From Clostridium lundense DSM 17049 (GTDB lineage: Bacteria > Bacillota > Clostridia > Clostridiales > Clostridiaceae), in contig NZ_JHVC01000007.1 in NCBI RefSeq assembly GCF_000619945.1, forward strand, positions 1-64,000: a stretch of DNA of 64,000 bases, read 5' to 3'. The notes beneath the pieces are model-generated. The model was not told the DNA's origin. It made no database searches and worked only from the letters and a program-made list of their open reading frames with translations. Positions within the stretch are counted from its first letter, which is position 1. Every line of letters starts with the position of its first letter. Shown here in pieces: positions 14,700-24,667 of this stretch. The translations under genes were made by a program, and so were the position numbers.

Positions 14700-16910
14700 A
14701 TGGTATTAAATAAAAGAATTATAAGGGAACTTAAAGAAAATATTGGGAAATATTTAGGACTAATAGTATTAGTACTTATAAGTTCTATGTTGATAGTAGG
14801 CTTTGCAAATTCCACAGATTGTATTATACATACTGGAAAAAAAGCTGCAATTGAAAATAATCTAGAAGATGGAGAATTTTATGTTGATGATAGATTAAAT
14901 AATATAACACTCCAAAAAATAAGGACATTAGGAGTTCACATTGAAGAAAACTTTTATGTAGATTATAAGCTTTATGAAAATCAAACTATTAGGATATTTA
15001 AAGAAAGAAAAAATATAAATAAAATATCAATAAATAAAGGAAGCAACTTAAATGAATTAAGTGAAATGGTTATAGATGATCATTTTGGGAAAGCCAATGG
15101 TTATAAGCTTTTCAACAATTTAACCATTGAAAATAAAAATTTTAAGGTAGTTGGGTATGGGGCAGCACCAGATTACACTAATATTATTCAAAAGTTTGGT
15201 GATATAGTACCTAATTCTAAAAGATTTGGTATTGGTTTTATGAATGAAGAGGATTTTAAAAATTTAAAAAACAAGTCTTATTCATATGTATTTAAATTAA
15301 ATAAAGCTTCCGCCGATAAAGTGAAAAATATTGTTTCTAAAAATGCTAATGTAACAGAATTTATTAAGATAGAAGATAATTCAAGAGCTATAGGATATAT
15401 AGATGATAGCAAAATAAATAAAAATGTAGTAATAATAATTGGGATTGTATTATGTATAATGGTTAGTTTTATGATTTCTATGTCTATTATTAATTCAATA
15501 GATGAAGAAAGCCCAATAATTGGAGCATTATATTCCTTAGGGTATGTAAAAAAAGAAATATTAAATCACTTTATGATTTTACCTATAATGGTTGTTAGTA
15601 TAGGGGCTGCTATTGGAACTTGTTTAGGATTTGCAATAGAAGAGCTATTATCAAAATCAACTACAGATATATATGCACTTCCTAAAATCGAAAGAATATA
15701 TTCTCCTTATTTGATTTTTTTAGGTATAATTGTTCCAATGTTAATAGTAGTAGTAATAAACTATTTTATAATTTCTAAAAAACTTAATAGAACTCCTCTT
15801 CAATTATTAAGAAAAGAGAAGAAAGCAAGTAAGTTAAATGCTATTAAAATAGGGTATTTTAATTTTGTAACTAAATTTAGGCTAAGAGAGTTTTTAAGAG
15901 AAATTAGAGGAAGTATTATTCTTTTCTTTGGAATTTTAATTTCAACTTTTTTACTTGTTTTTGGAGTTTGTATAAATTCTGCTATTAATGAATATGTAAA
16001 AAATATTGAAAAAGAAGCAGTATATAATTATATGTATACCTTAAAGCTTCCAATTGAAATTACAGAAAATGAAGGGGTTGAAAAAACTACATTTAAAGGG
16101 TTATCACTGTATTTTAAAGATTTGAATATGGATATGGATGTAATGCTTCAAGGGATTAAGGGAAACTCTAAATTTTATTCTTTTAATATATCAGAAGATG
16201 ATCCTGGTTTATATATATCAAATAGTGTAAAGGGAAAGTTTAATTTAAATGTAGGAGATACTATTAATTTAAAGGATAAAAGCGAAAATAAAGTATTTAC
16301 CCTAAAAGTAAAAGGAATTGTAGACTATAATTCAGGACTAAATGTGTTTATGAATCAAACCCAATTAAATTTATTACTAAAAAAGGATAAGTCTTATTTC
16401 AATGGATATTTATCTGATAAAAAACTTAATATTAATAAGAATTATATATATTCAGAAATAACATCTAAGGATATGGTTAAGTCAGCTAAAAATATGACCT
16501 CTATGATGCTACCAACTATTATACTTCTTATAATATTTTCAAGCATACTTTTTATTATAAGTATGTATCTATTATTAAAATTAGCCATTGATAAAAGTAT
16601 TTCAAGTATTTCTTTAGTTAAAATTTTTGGATTTAATAAGAAAGAAATAAGTAAGTTGTATTTAGGAAGTTCATTATATACTGTATTATTTTCAATAGCT
16701 CTTTCAATACCATTAACAGTAAAAATAACAAAAACAATTTATCCAAGCTTAGTAGCCAATGTACAAGCGTATTTTTTAATTAAACTAGAACCTAAACATT
16801 ACTGCTGTATAATAATAGTAATAATGATTTCATATTTTATTAGCAATATGTTATTAAAGAGATATATTAACTCAATATCATTAAGCGAGGCACTTAAAAA
16901 TAGGGATTAA
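14700..16910 (+). CDS. FtsX/MacB-type ABC transporter permease
   Basis: 736 residues. An N-terminal membrane helix (about 18-37) is followed by a large extracytoplasmic domain and three helices (about 240-360, with VIIIGIVLCIMVSFMIS). Another helix near 405-425 precedes a second external domain, and three final helices (about 605-720) complete a duplicated FtsX arrangement. With the adaptor and ATPase it forms a complete tripartite-style exporter. RBS is agtgaaaaggg. No frame defects. The substrate is unknown. Confidence 0.88.
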   Translation: MVLNKRIIRELKENIGKYLGLIVLVLISSMLIVGFANSTDCIIHTGKKAAIENNLEDGEFYVDDRLNNITLQKIRTLGVHIEENFYVDYKLYENQTIRIFKERKNINKISINKGSNLNELSEMVIDDHFGKANGYKLFNNLTIENKNFKVVGYGAAPDYTNIIQKFGDIVPNSKRFGIGFMNEEDFKNLKNKSYSYVFKLNKASADKVKNIVSKNANVTEFIKIEDNSRAIGYIDDSKINKNVVIIIGIVLCIMVSFMISMSIINSIDEESPIIGALYSLGYVKKEILNHFMILPIMVVSIGAAIGTCLGFAIEELLSKSTTDIYALPKIERIYSPYLIFLGIIVPMLIVVVINYFIISKKLNRTPLQLLRKEKKASKLNAIKIGYFNFVTKFRLREFLREIRGSIILFFGILISTFLLVFGVCINSAINEYVKNIEKEAVYNYMYTLKLPIEITENEGVEKTTFKGLSLYFKDLNMDMDVMLQGIKGNSKFYSFNISEDDPGLYISNSVKGKFNLNVGDTINLKDKSENKVFTLKVKGIVDYNSGLNVFMNQTQLNLLLKKDKSYFNGYLSDKKLNINKNYIYSEITSKDMVKSAKNMTSMMLPTIILLIIFSSILFIISMYLLLKLAIDKSISSISLVKIFGFNKKEISKLYLGSSLYTVLFSIALSIPLTVKITKTIYPSLVANVQAYFLIKLEPKHYCCIIIVIMISYFISNMLLKRYINSISLSEALKNRD

Positions 16911-17022
16911 AGGTTTATTCTAGGGCAAATGTGATTTATGTATAAAAAGTGACTATAGTATTTAAAGAGGAAAAAATATATAATAAAAAGGGAAGAGAGA
17001 TTAAATAATAGGAGGAAAAGAA

Positions 17023-17394
17023 ATGGCAGAAATACAACCTAAAATAGTTGCACTTTCAGGGGTGAATACAAGTAATGGAAGTGAACTTTATGAATTCTTA
17101 ATTTTGAATGATGAGGAAATATTAATATCTTATAAATCTGTAAGGGATAGATTAATTGTAACAAATAAAAGATTAATAGTAATAGATGTTCAAGGAATAA
17201 CAGGAAAGAAAAAGGAGTTTATGATAATACCATTTTCCAAGATTTCAACTTTTTCTTGTGAAAGTGCGGGAACATTTGATATTGATGCTGAAATGAAGGT
17301 ATGGTGTTCTGGACTTGGTAGAATAGAGTTTGAATTCATGAAAGGTACGGATATAAAACCTTTATTAAGAATTTTGAGTATGTATGTGTGCTAG
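17023..17394 (+). CDS. Bacterial PH-domain protein
   Basis: 123 residues, cytosolic. The core LNDEEILISYKSVRDRLIVTNKRLIVIDVQG followed by the beta-strand pattern IPFSKISTFSCES matches the bacterial PH (bPH) fold of YvbH/YozO-like proteins. In that fold the phrase L-x-x-T-N-K-R-L-I is typical. RBS aggaggaaaag. It is a stand-alone gene closed by a strong terminator. The role is unknown. Confidence 0.75.
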   Translation: MAEIQPKIVALSGVNTSNGSELYEFLILNDEEILISYKSVRDRLIVTNKRLIVIDVQGITGKKKEFMIIPFSKISTFSCESAGTFDIDAEMKVWCSGLGRIEFEFMKGTDIKPLLRILSMYVC

Positions 17395-17488
17395 TATAAA
17401 ATATTAATATTTGAATTGAAATTAGAGGCTAAATAAGAAACTTTGCCAATGATAGATATGATAACAGGAGCGGTTTACCTCCAATATG

Positions 17489-17530
17489 AAAACCTCCACA
17501 ATATAGGATTGTATTGTGGAGGTTTTTTAT
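17489..17530 (+). terminator. Rho-independent terminator
   Basis: 15-base perfect arms starting AAAACCTCCACAATA with an 8-base loop, then TTTTTT. It ends the PH-domain transcript; the rest of 17395-17684 shows only A/T-rich promoter-like sequence. Confidence 0.9.
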
Positions 17531-17684
17531 ATTGTATCTAAAATTATACAAAATATAGAAAAAAGATGAATTTTATGGTATAATATCGAATTAAGTCGTA
17601 TAAATAACAAAAATACTTAATGTTTTTTTAATATTATAAAACTCAAAATTTAAAAAGAAGATTAATATGCGAAGGGGGACATTT

Positions 17685-19151
17685 ATGGATTATAAGAAAA
17701 ATTTAGAGTTGAAAAATAAGATTATGTTAGTAGGATTTTTACTTTCGGTAATATTACGAATAATTTCGGATATCTGTCTAAAAGTAGAACCAAAATTTAT
17801 AGTAATGTTAGCTGTAGTATCAATTCCATTATCTCTAGTAGATGTTATTTTAATAAAAAAGAAATGTATTATTCAAACTATGTACTATACAATATTAATG
17901 TATGTATTTGTTATATTTATAATGTTTGTATCAGAACCGAGTTTCGCTAATTTTATTTTAATTTATTATGGCATCATTTTAATAAGTGTATATCAAGACT
18001 TAATAGCAATGATAATAGAAGCAATAGCTAGTATAATACTTGTATTATATTTCTTCTTAAACTACAAAAATACTTTGTTTGCTTCTGTTGGATATGAACA
18101 ATTAGCATTTTTTATATTATCTATTATAGCAGGGTCAATTATATTATCCATTAATGCAATTATGACAAAAACTGTATATAAAAATTTAGCAGAAAATTAT
18201 AAAGTTATTGAAGAAGCAAAATCTAAGAGTGAGGTATTATTAAATAAAATATACGATATAATAAAAATTTTAACATTAGCTAACGAAAAAATTAAAGGTG
18301 GAATTTCTACAACAGGTCAAATAGCAGAAGAAATAGTAACTTCTACCAGTGATGTTGCTAATAGAACAACAGAAGAAGTAGAAATAATGACCAGTATGAA
18401 ATCATCAATCTCAATAGGTTCAGAAAAGGTAAAAGAAGTTACAAAGGCAATTAAGATAATGGAACAATTATCAATATCTACAGAAAGTGTTGTTTTAGAA
18501 GGTGCTAATAAAGTAGACAAACTATCATTAGAAATGAATAATGTAAATTCAAGAATTATAAATGTAGTAAATTTAATAAATGAATTGAGGGAAGAAAACA
18601 CAAAAATAGTACAGATCATTAATACTATAAATGAGATATCAGAGCAAACTAACTTATTAGCCCTTAATGCATCAATAGAAGCAGCAAGAGCAGGAGAACA
18701 GGGAAAAGGCTTTGCAGTAGTTGCAGAAGAAGTAAGAAAACTTGCAGAAAATTCAAAGGCATCTACTGATGAAGTGGAGGTAATATTAAATAATATTTCT
18801 AACAGGACAAGAGTAGTATCTGATGAAGTGGTAAGTGAACAAGAGTCTATTGATTTATGTAATAAACATACTAAGGATGTTAAAAATTTATTTCAGGATA
18901 TAAGTAAAAATACTTCAAATTTATTAAATCACTCAAAAAATGTTAGTTCTCAATCTGTTGTATTAGAAGATTCAATAGGGAATATATTAAATTCAGTAAA
19001 TGATATTAGTGAAAATGTAGAGACTACAGCAACAGCTATGGAAGAGACATTTGCTGCCATTGATGAGCTTAATAATAGTATAGTGGATATAACTAGCAGT
19101 TATAATGATATTGATAATATATGTAATGAGTTAAATTCTATACAAATTTAG
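17685..19151 (+). CDS. Methyl-accepting chemotaxis protein with a membrane-embedded sensor
   Basis: 488 residues from the ATG at 17685, which has gaaggggg before it (an ATG six codons earlier lacks an RBS). About six membrane segments fill residues 12-165 with no sizable outside domain and no obvious HAMP. A long coiled coil follows, with the signalling tip EISEQTNLLALNASIEAARAG and GKGFAVVAEEVRKLAENS. It would signal to CheA/CheW. The lack of a periplasmic ligand domain suggests it senses a membrane or energy state, by inference. Confidence 0.9.
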   Translation: MDYKKNLELKNKIMLVGFLLSVILRIISDICLKVEPKFIVMLAVVSIPLSLVDVILIKKKCIIQTMYYTILMYVFVIFIMFVSEPSFANFILIYYGIILISVYQDLIAMIIEAIASIILVLYFFLNYKNTLFASVGYEQLAFFILSIIAGSIILSINAIMTKTVYKNLAENYKVIEEAKSKSEVLLNKIYDIIKILTLANEKIKGGISTTGQIAEEIVTSTSDVANRTTEEVEIMTSMKSSISIGSEKVKEVTKAIKIMEQLSISTESVVLEGANKVDKLSLEMNNVNSRIINVVNLINELREENTKIVQIINTINEISEQTNLLALNASIEAARAGEQGKGFAVVAEEVRKLAENSKASTDEVEVILNNISNRTRVVSDEVVSEQESIDLCNKHTKDVKNLFQDISKNTSNLLNHSKNVSSQSVVLEDSIGNILNSVNDISENVETTATAMEETFAAIDELNNSIVDITSSYNDIDNICNELNSIQI

Positions 19152-19180
19152 GAAAGCTTAAAACAGAATAAACACCTATA

Positions 19181-19222
19181 AAAATAGCTAGTAAAATGTG
19201 GTGAATTTTACTAGCTATTTTT
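19181..19222 (+). terminator. Rho-independent terminator
   Basis: Perfect 16-base arms beginning AAAATAGCTAGTAAAA around a 9-base loop, ending in TTTT. It follows the chemotaxis receptor gene. Confidence 0.88.
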
Positions 19223-19276
19223 ATCTGATGATTGCCTGGTCTAATACTCTCATCTTTTTTAAAGGAGGAGTTAATA
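19223..19276 (+). repeat. Fragment of the dispersed ~135-bp repeat
   Basis: It resembles the first 50 or so bases of the copy at 44365-44498, sharing TAATACTCTCATCTT and TTTAAAG, and then diverges. It sits directly behind a terminator. Confidence 0.6.
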
Positions 19277-19457
19277 AGGATATTGGAAAATATTCCGATT
19301 TACCATAATTATCTTAGCAATATGTTATAATTAATAATATAAAAAACTACAAAGTATAGATTGCTAAGTAATTTTTTATAGTGAAGAAATGAATAATAAA
19401 AGGTTTTTTATCTATACTTTGAAATATGTTAGGATATATGGCTGGAGGTGTAAAACT

Positions 19458-20126
19458 TTGAAAAATAAAATAAAAAGGATATTAGCATTTATTATAGTAA
19501 TTGCTTTTATAGGAACATCTGTAGTATTTTTTATTGATTTTAAGGTAAGAACAGAAGGTAAAAAATATATTGTAAATCCTAAAGATGTTCCAGAGGCAGA
19601 GGTGATTTTAGTTTTAGGAGCTTATGTTAAACCAAATGGTAACCTTTGTGATATGTTGCAAGACAGAGTAGATGTAGGAATAGATTTATATAAAAACAAT
19701 AAAGCTAAGAAATTATTATTTAGTGGAGATCATGGACAAGTTAATTATGATGAAGTAAATGCAATGAAGAAAGTTGCTGAAAAGAAAGGTGTTAAAAAGG
19801 AGGATATATTTTTAGATCATGCTGGATTTAGCACCTATGAAAGTATGTATAGGGCAAAAGAGATTTTTAAAGCTAAAAAAATAATAATTGTAACTCAAGA
19901 ATATCATCTTATGAGGGCAGTGTATATAGCAAGGCAGCTTGGATTAGATGCTTATGGAGTAAATTCCGACCCAAGAAATTATTGGGGAATAGGTAGATAT
20001 AAAACTAGAGAAATTGCAGCAAGAGTAAAGGACTATTTTAATGTTAATATGATTAAATCAAAACCTAAATATTTAGGAGATGCTATACCTGTAAGTGGAA
20101 ATGGCATAGTTACACATGATAAGTAG
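19458..20126 (+). CDS. YdcF/SanA-like membrane-anchored DUF218 protein
   Basis: 222 residues from a TTG start preceded by ggaggtg at 7 bases; the upstream in-frame ATG at 19389 has no RBS. One N-terminal anchor helix (about 7-28) is followed by the DUF218 domain with ILVLGAYVKPNG, LLFSGDHGQVNYDEVNAM, HAGFSTYESMYRAKEIF and IVTQEYHLMRA. SanA-type proteins affect envelope permeability and vancomycin tolerance in enterobacteria; the enzymatic activity is unproven. It may share a transcript with the radical SAM gene 44 bases downstream. Confidence 0.82.
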   Translation: MKNKIKRILAFIIVIAFIGTSVVFFIDFKVRTEGKKYIVNPKDVPEAEVILVLGAYVKPNGNLCDMLQDRVDVGIDLYKNNKAKKLLFSGDHGQVNYDEVNAMKKVAEKKGVKKEDIFLDHAGFSTYESMYRAKEIFKAKKIIIVTQEYHLMRAVYIARQLGLDAYGVNSDPRNYWGIGRYKTREIAARVKDYFNVNMIKSKPKYLGDAIPVSGNGIVTHDK

Positions 20127-20170
20127 ATAATTTAGTCTTTAATATTTAATAAAATAAAAGGAATATTGGT

Positions 20171-21085
20171 ATGGAAAAAATAATATTTAAAGAGGAAACT
20201 TGCAAAAATGCTTTAAATAAATTAAAGAGGAGAATACCTTATGGATGGGATTTAAATATTTATAGAGGATGCCAACATGGGTGTAAATATTGTTATGCCA
20301 TGTATTCTCACAAGTATTTAGGATCAGTAGATTTTTTTAAAGATATTCATATAAAAACTAATATAGTAGATGTATTAGAGAAGGAGTTAAAAAATAATAG
20401 CTGGAAGAGAGAAGTCGTAAATATTGGTGGTGTAACTGACAGTTATCAGCCAGCAGAAGGTAAATATAAACTTATGCCTGAAATATTGAAACTTTTTATA
20501 AAGTATAAAACACCAGCTATAATTTCAACAAAATCAAAACTTATATTGAGAGACTATGATTTAATAGATAAACTATCAAGAATAACTTATGTTAATATTG
20601 CTGAAACAATAACTACTATGGATGAAAATGTTAGAAGAAAAATAGAGCCATTTGGAGCAACAACCTTAGAACGATTTGAAGTTTTAAAAGAGTTTAGAAA
20701 AACTAATGCTAGTACTGGTCTGCATGTTATGCCAATAATACCATATATTACTGATAGCTATGATAATTTTAATAATATGTTTAACATGGCAAGTGACTGT
20801 AAAGTTAATTATGTACTACCAGGAACCCTTTATTTAAGAGGAGATACTAGAAGGGTATTTTTTAATTTTATAAAAGAAGAATATGCAAATTTATATGAAA
20901 AGTTACAAGAGTTATATAGTAAAGGCGGAGCAAGTAAGGAATATAAAGAAAAATTATATCTAGTTGTTAATGAATTAAGAGATAAATATAATCTTTCTAG
21001 TAGTTATACTAAGCCAATGAAAGAAAAAATGAATATTAAGGAAAATATTCAAATCTCATTATTTGATAAAGATAACATAAAGTAA
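20171..21085 (+). CDS. SPL-like radical SAM protein
   Basis: 304 residues. The radical SAM cluster motif is GCQHGCKYCYA (CxxxCxxC) near residue 35, in the context YGWDLNIYRGCQHGC. This places it with the SplB-related/Rv2578c-type group (COG1533) and not with maturases. It lacks the C-terminal cysteine region typical of true spore photoproduct lyase, so the substrate is unknown. The start has no obvious strong RBS (aaaaggaatattggt). Confidence 0.82.
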   Translation: MEKIIFKEETCKNALNKLKRRIPYGWDLNIYRGCQHGCKYCYAMYSHKYLGSVDFFKDIHIKTNIVDVLEKELKNNSWKREVVNIGGVTDSYQPAEGKYKLMPEILKLFIKYKTPAIISTKSKLILRDYDLIDKLSRITYVNIAETITTMDENVRRKIEPFGATTLERFEVLKEFRKTNASTGLHVMPIIPYITDSYDNFNNMFNMASDCKVNYVLPGTLYLRGDTRRVFFNFIKEEYANLYEKLQELYSKGGASKEYKEKLYLVVNELRDKYNLSSSYTKPMKEKMNIKENIQISLFDKDNIK

Positions 21086-21232
21086 TAAAAAATGTAAGAG
21101 AAATTATGAATACAGTTTGTTTTGTTATTGAGTGACAAAAAATATCGAAAAATAAAATATTTTAACAAAAAATGTTGAAAAATTAAAAATATTGCGATAT
21201 AATAATATCATCCTAATAATACTGGTATTATT

Positions 21233-21350
21233 AAGTGTAAACGTTAAATACAACTCTATATTTTTTTACGTGTTACTGATTCGATCAGGCATGAGTAAAA
21301 GTTTATATTAGATTAAATCTAATATACTTTTACTCATGCCTTTTGTGTTT
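21233..21350 (+). promoter_or_regulatory. GlcT-type RAT antiterminator and overlapping long terminator in the ptsG leader; cre-like site
   Basis: TTACTGATTCGATCAGGCAT (21273-21292) is nearly the ribonucleic antiterminator of the Bacillus ptsG leader that GlcT binds. Its 3' part overlaps the 5' arm of a very long hairpin (21287-21340, arms starting AGGCATGAGTAAAAGT) followed by TTTT. Antiterminator and terminator are therefore exclusive. Without glucose, phosphorylated GlcT is inactive and transcription stops. TGTAAACGTT at about 21236-21245 is a partial CcpA (cre) match. Confidence 0.88.
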
Positions 21351-21378
21351 AAATGAAATTTAAAAAGGAGATGAGTAT

Positions 21379-22899
21379 ATGTTTAAGAAATCATTTGGTG
21401 TTTTACAACAAATAGGTAAAGCTTTAATGCTTCCAGTTGCACTATTACCAGTAGCAGGTATATTACTTGCATTAGGTAATGTTTTTCACAATGAGTATTT
21501 ATTAAGATTAATACCTGCGTTAGGCTCATCAGGGTTTCAATCTGTTGCAGTGGTAATGGAAAATGCAGGTGGAATTATTTTTAGTAATCTTTCATTAATA
21601 TTTGCAGTAGGTATTGCAGTAGGGTTAGCTGGAGGAGAAGGTGTTGCAGGCCTTGCGGCTATAGTAGGATTTTTGGTAATGAATGTAACTATGGGATTAG
21701 TTGCAGGAGTTACTCCTGATATGATAGCTCATAACAAAGCATTTGCAAGTGTAATGGGAATTCCAACACTTCAGACTGGTGTATTTGGTGGTATAATAAT
21801 GGGTATTGTTGCAGCACAACTATATAAGAAATTTTATAATATTGAGCTTCCTCCATATTTAGGATTCTTTGCTGGAAAAAGATTTGTTCCCATTGTTACA
21901 GCATCATCTGGAATAATTGTTGGAATGGTTATGACAGTTGTATGGCCTCACATTCAGAGTGGGTTAAATTCATTCTCACTAAACATGATTGATGCTAATA
22001 AAACGGCAGCAGCATTTATATTTGGAGTTATAGAAAGAGCATTAATTCCATTTGGATTACACCATATATTCTATAATCCTTTCTGGTTCCAATTTGGAGA
22101 GTATACAAATAATGCAGGTCAATTAGTACAAGGAGATTGGAATATATTCTTTGCTCAGCTTAAAGATGGTGTTCCATTTACAGCAGGTACATTTATGACT
22201 GGTAAATTTCCATTTATGATGTTTGGACTTCCAGCGGCAGCATTAGCTATGTATCATGAAGCAAAACCAGAAAAGAAGGCTTTGGTAGCAGGGTTATTAG
22301 GGTCAGCAGCATTTACTTCATTTTTAACAGGTATAACAGAACCAATTGAATTTGCATTCTTATTCGTTGCACCAGGTTTATATGTAATTCATTGTATACT
22401 TGCAGGTTTCTCATTTATGTTAATGCAGATTTTAAATGTTAAAATAGGTATGACATTCTCAGGTGGTGTAATAGATTTCTTCTTATTTGGTATAGTTCCA
22501 AATAGAACAGCTTGGTGGCTAGTAATTATAGTAGGGCTAGGATTTGCTGTGGTTTACTATTTAGGATTTAGATTTGCAATAAGAAAATGGAATTTAAAAA
22601 CTCCAGGACGTGAGGATGATAATGAGTCAGTAGAATCTGTCAATGCTAAGGGTTCAGATTTAGCGGCAGGAATATTAAAAGCTTTGGGTGGAAAAGAAAA
22701 CATTACTAAATTAGATGCATGTATTACAAGATTAAGAGTAAGTGTACATGATATAAAAAATGTTGATAAAGCAGAGCTTAAGAAGTTAGGGGCAGCAGGA
22801 GTAATGGAAGTTGGGAATAATGTTCAAGCAATATTTGGACCTAAATCAGATCAATTAAAAACACAAATTCAAGATATAATATCTGTGAAAGTAGTGTAA
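21379..22899 (+). CDS. ptsG: PTS glucose-type transporter, EIICB component
   Basis: 506 residues. The EIIC membrane domain (about 1-405; start QQIGKALMLPVALLPVAGILLALGN, substrate loop GITEPIEFAFLFVAP) is joined to an EIIB domain (about 425-506) with the phospho-cysteine in LDACITRLRV. There is no EIIA domain, so phosphate must come from a separate EIIA. The GlcT-type leader upstream supports glucose as the substrate. RBS aaaaaggag. It is a single-gene transcript closed by a terminator. Confidence 0.9.
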   Translation: MFKKSFGVLQQIGKALMLPVALLPVAGILLALGNVFHNEYLLRLIPALGSSGFQSVAVVMENAGGIIFSNLSLIFAVGIAVGLAGGEGVAGLAAIVGFLVMNVTMGLVAGVTPDMIAHNKAFASVMGIPTLQTGVFGGIIMGIVAAQLYKKFYNIELPPYLGFFAGKRFVPIVTASSGIIVGMVMTVVWPHIQSGLNSFSLNMIDANKTAAAFIFGVIERALIPFGLHHIFYNPFWFQFGEYTNNAGQLVQGDWNIFFAQLKDGVPFTAGTFMTGKFPFMMFGLPAAALAMYHEAKPEKKALVAGLLGSAAFTSFLTGITEPIEFAFLFVAPGLYVIHCILAGFSFMLMQILNVKIGMTFSGGVIDFFLFGIVPNRTAWWLVIIVGLGFAVVYYLGFRFAIRKWNLKTPGREDDNESVESVNAKGSDLAAGILKALGGKENITKLDACITRLRVSVHDIKNVDKAELKKLGAAGVMEVGNNVQAIFGPKSDQLKTQIQDIISVKVV

Positions 22900-22954
22900 T
22901 AGTTATTAATATAGAAAATTATAAAGAAACTATTGATCTTTAAAGTAAATATAA

Positions 22955-22998
22955 AAATAGTAGTATTCTATGAACAATAGAGCTACTATTTTTTTGTT
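22955..22998 (+). terminator. Rho-independent terminator of ptsG
   Basis: AAATAGTAG and CTACTATTT arms with a bulged upper stem, followed by TTTT. The remaining bases up to 23186 show no gene. Confidence 0.82.
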
Positions 22999-23186
22999 TT
23001 TATATAATTAACAAAAAATACATTTATATTTTCCAGAAAAAGTAGTATTATATTAAATATCTCAATAATATGAATGATGATTCATTTAAAGTTGGTAAAT
23101 ACTATGCTAATACTCTAACTTAGGAAGTTGGGAGATTAGTAATGGTAGAAATAGAGTAAATAAATTTTATAAAAGGAGTGGACAAC

Positions 23187-24575
23187 ATGAGTAAAAAGGC
23201 AACAAATTTAGGTGAGGGTAATATAAAAAAATTACTGCTTAGGCTTGCAGCACCAGCTATAGTTGCGCAGATAGTAAATGTACTTTATAACATAGTAGAC
23301 AGAATATTTATAGGAAGAATGCCCAGTGGAGAAATAGCTATGGCAGGGGTAGGAATTGCTTTTCCTATTATTATGATAATTTCAGCTTTTAGCGCTCTTA
23401 TAGGAATGGGTGGAGCTCCACTTGCTGCTATTAAAATGGGAGAAAATAATAATGATAAAGCTGAAGAAATTATGAGCAATAGTTTTTCTATGTTAGTCAT
23501 ATTATCTATTATACTTACTATAGTATTTTTAATATTTAAAGAACCTATTCTTTGGAAGTTTGGGGCCAGTAATGGAACTATTGGATTCGCTAAGGATTAT
23601 TTAACAATATATCTTATGGGAACGCTATTTGTTTTAATAGCTATAGGTATGAATCCTTTTATAAATACTCAAGGATTTACCAAAATGGGAATGATTACAG
23701 TAGTTATTGGTGCTATTATAAATATAATTTTAGATCCAATATTTATATTTGGATTAAATTTAGGAGTTAAAGGAGCAGCTATAGCTACGGTTATGTCACA
23801 GTGTGTATCTGCTATATGGGTGGTATTTTTCTTGTTTGGAAAGAAAAGTATAATAAAGATCAGAAAAAAATATTTGGTTCCTAATAAAAAGGTGATTTTA
23901 TCCATTATAGCATTAGGTGTTTCACCATTTATAATGCAATCCACAGAAAGTTTAGTACTTATATCTATGAATAATAAATTACAGGCTTATGGAAGCGATT
24001 TAGCTGTAGGGGCAATGACTATAATGAGTAGCATTATGCAAATAATATTTCTTCCACTTACAGGATTGACTCAAGGAGCTCAACCTATTATAAGTTATAA
24101 TTTTGGTGCGAAAAAAATAGAAAGAGTTAAGAAAACTTTCAAATTATTAATATCATGCTGTATAACATATACAATAATTATGTGGGGATCTTTAATGTTG
24201 TTTCCAGAAGTATTTGTAAGCATATTCAATAAAAACCCTGAACTCTTAAAAATTACTTCTTGGAGTATAAAAATATACTTTGCAGGTATGGGCATATTTG
24301 GAGCTCAAATAGCTTGTCAACAGACATTCTTAGCATTAGGGCAGGCAAAGTCTTCTCTTATGTTAGCATTACTAAGAAAAATAGTGTTATTAATACCACT
24401 TATATTTATTCTTCCATTATTTATACAAGATAAATTATTTGCGGTATTATTAGCAGAACCTATAGCAGATATAACTGCTACAATGATAACTGTTATAACA
24501 TTTACTATGTTTTATAAGAAAACTTTAAGTAAAACTTGTTCAGAGGAATGTAGAAGTAGCTGTGTACAGAACTAG
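23187..24575 (+). CDS. MATE-family multidrug/Na+ antiporter
   Basis: 462 residues from the ATG at 23187, eight bases after AAAGGAG. Twelve membrane segments are arranged in two halves. Typical MATE features are APAIVAQIVNVLYNIVDRIFIG, the pseudo-repeat QSTESLVLISMNNKL, and LTGLTQGAQPIISYNFGA. The C-terminus carries a short cysteine-rich tail, CSEECRSSCVQN, that is unusual. It exports cationic compounds in exchange for Na+ or H+. It is transcribed alone. Confidence 0.9.
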   Translation: MSKKATNLGEGNIKKLLLRLAAPAIVAQIVNVLYNIVDRIFIGRMPSGEIAMAGVGIAFPIIMIISAFSALIGMGGAPLAAIKMGENNNDKAEEIMSNSFSMLVILSIILTIVFLIFKEPILWKFGASNGTIGFAKDYLTIYLMGTLFVLIAIGMNPFINTQGFTKMGMITVVIGAIINIILDPIFIFGLNLGVKGAAIATVMSQCVSAIWVVFFLFGKKSIIKIRKKYLVPNKKVILSIIALGVSPFIMQSTESLVLISMNNKLQAYGSDLAVGAMTIMSSIMQIIFLPLTGLTQGAQPIISYNFGAKKIERVKKTFKLLISCCITYTIIMWGSLMLFPEVFVSIFNKNPELLKITSWSIKIYFAGMGIFGAQIACQQTFLALGQAKSSLMLALLRKIVLLIPLIFILPLFIQDKLFAVLLAEPIADITATMITVITFTMFYKKTLSKTCSEECRSSCVQN

Positions 24576-24667
24576 AATTTAATATATTAACTATACTTAA
24601 CAAGTATTATAATATTAAGAAAATAAATATTTCATATGTAACAGTTAATAAGGGGAGAGTGTTTATA

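Noticed and set aside
20171..21085. Radical SAM protein as a true spore photoproduct lyase
   Set aside because: The N-terminal CxxxCxxC fits the broader SplB-related group, but the distal catalytic cysteine region of SplB is not visible.
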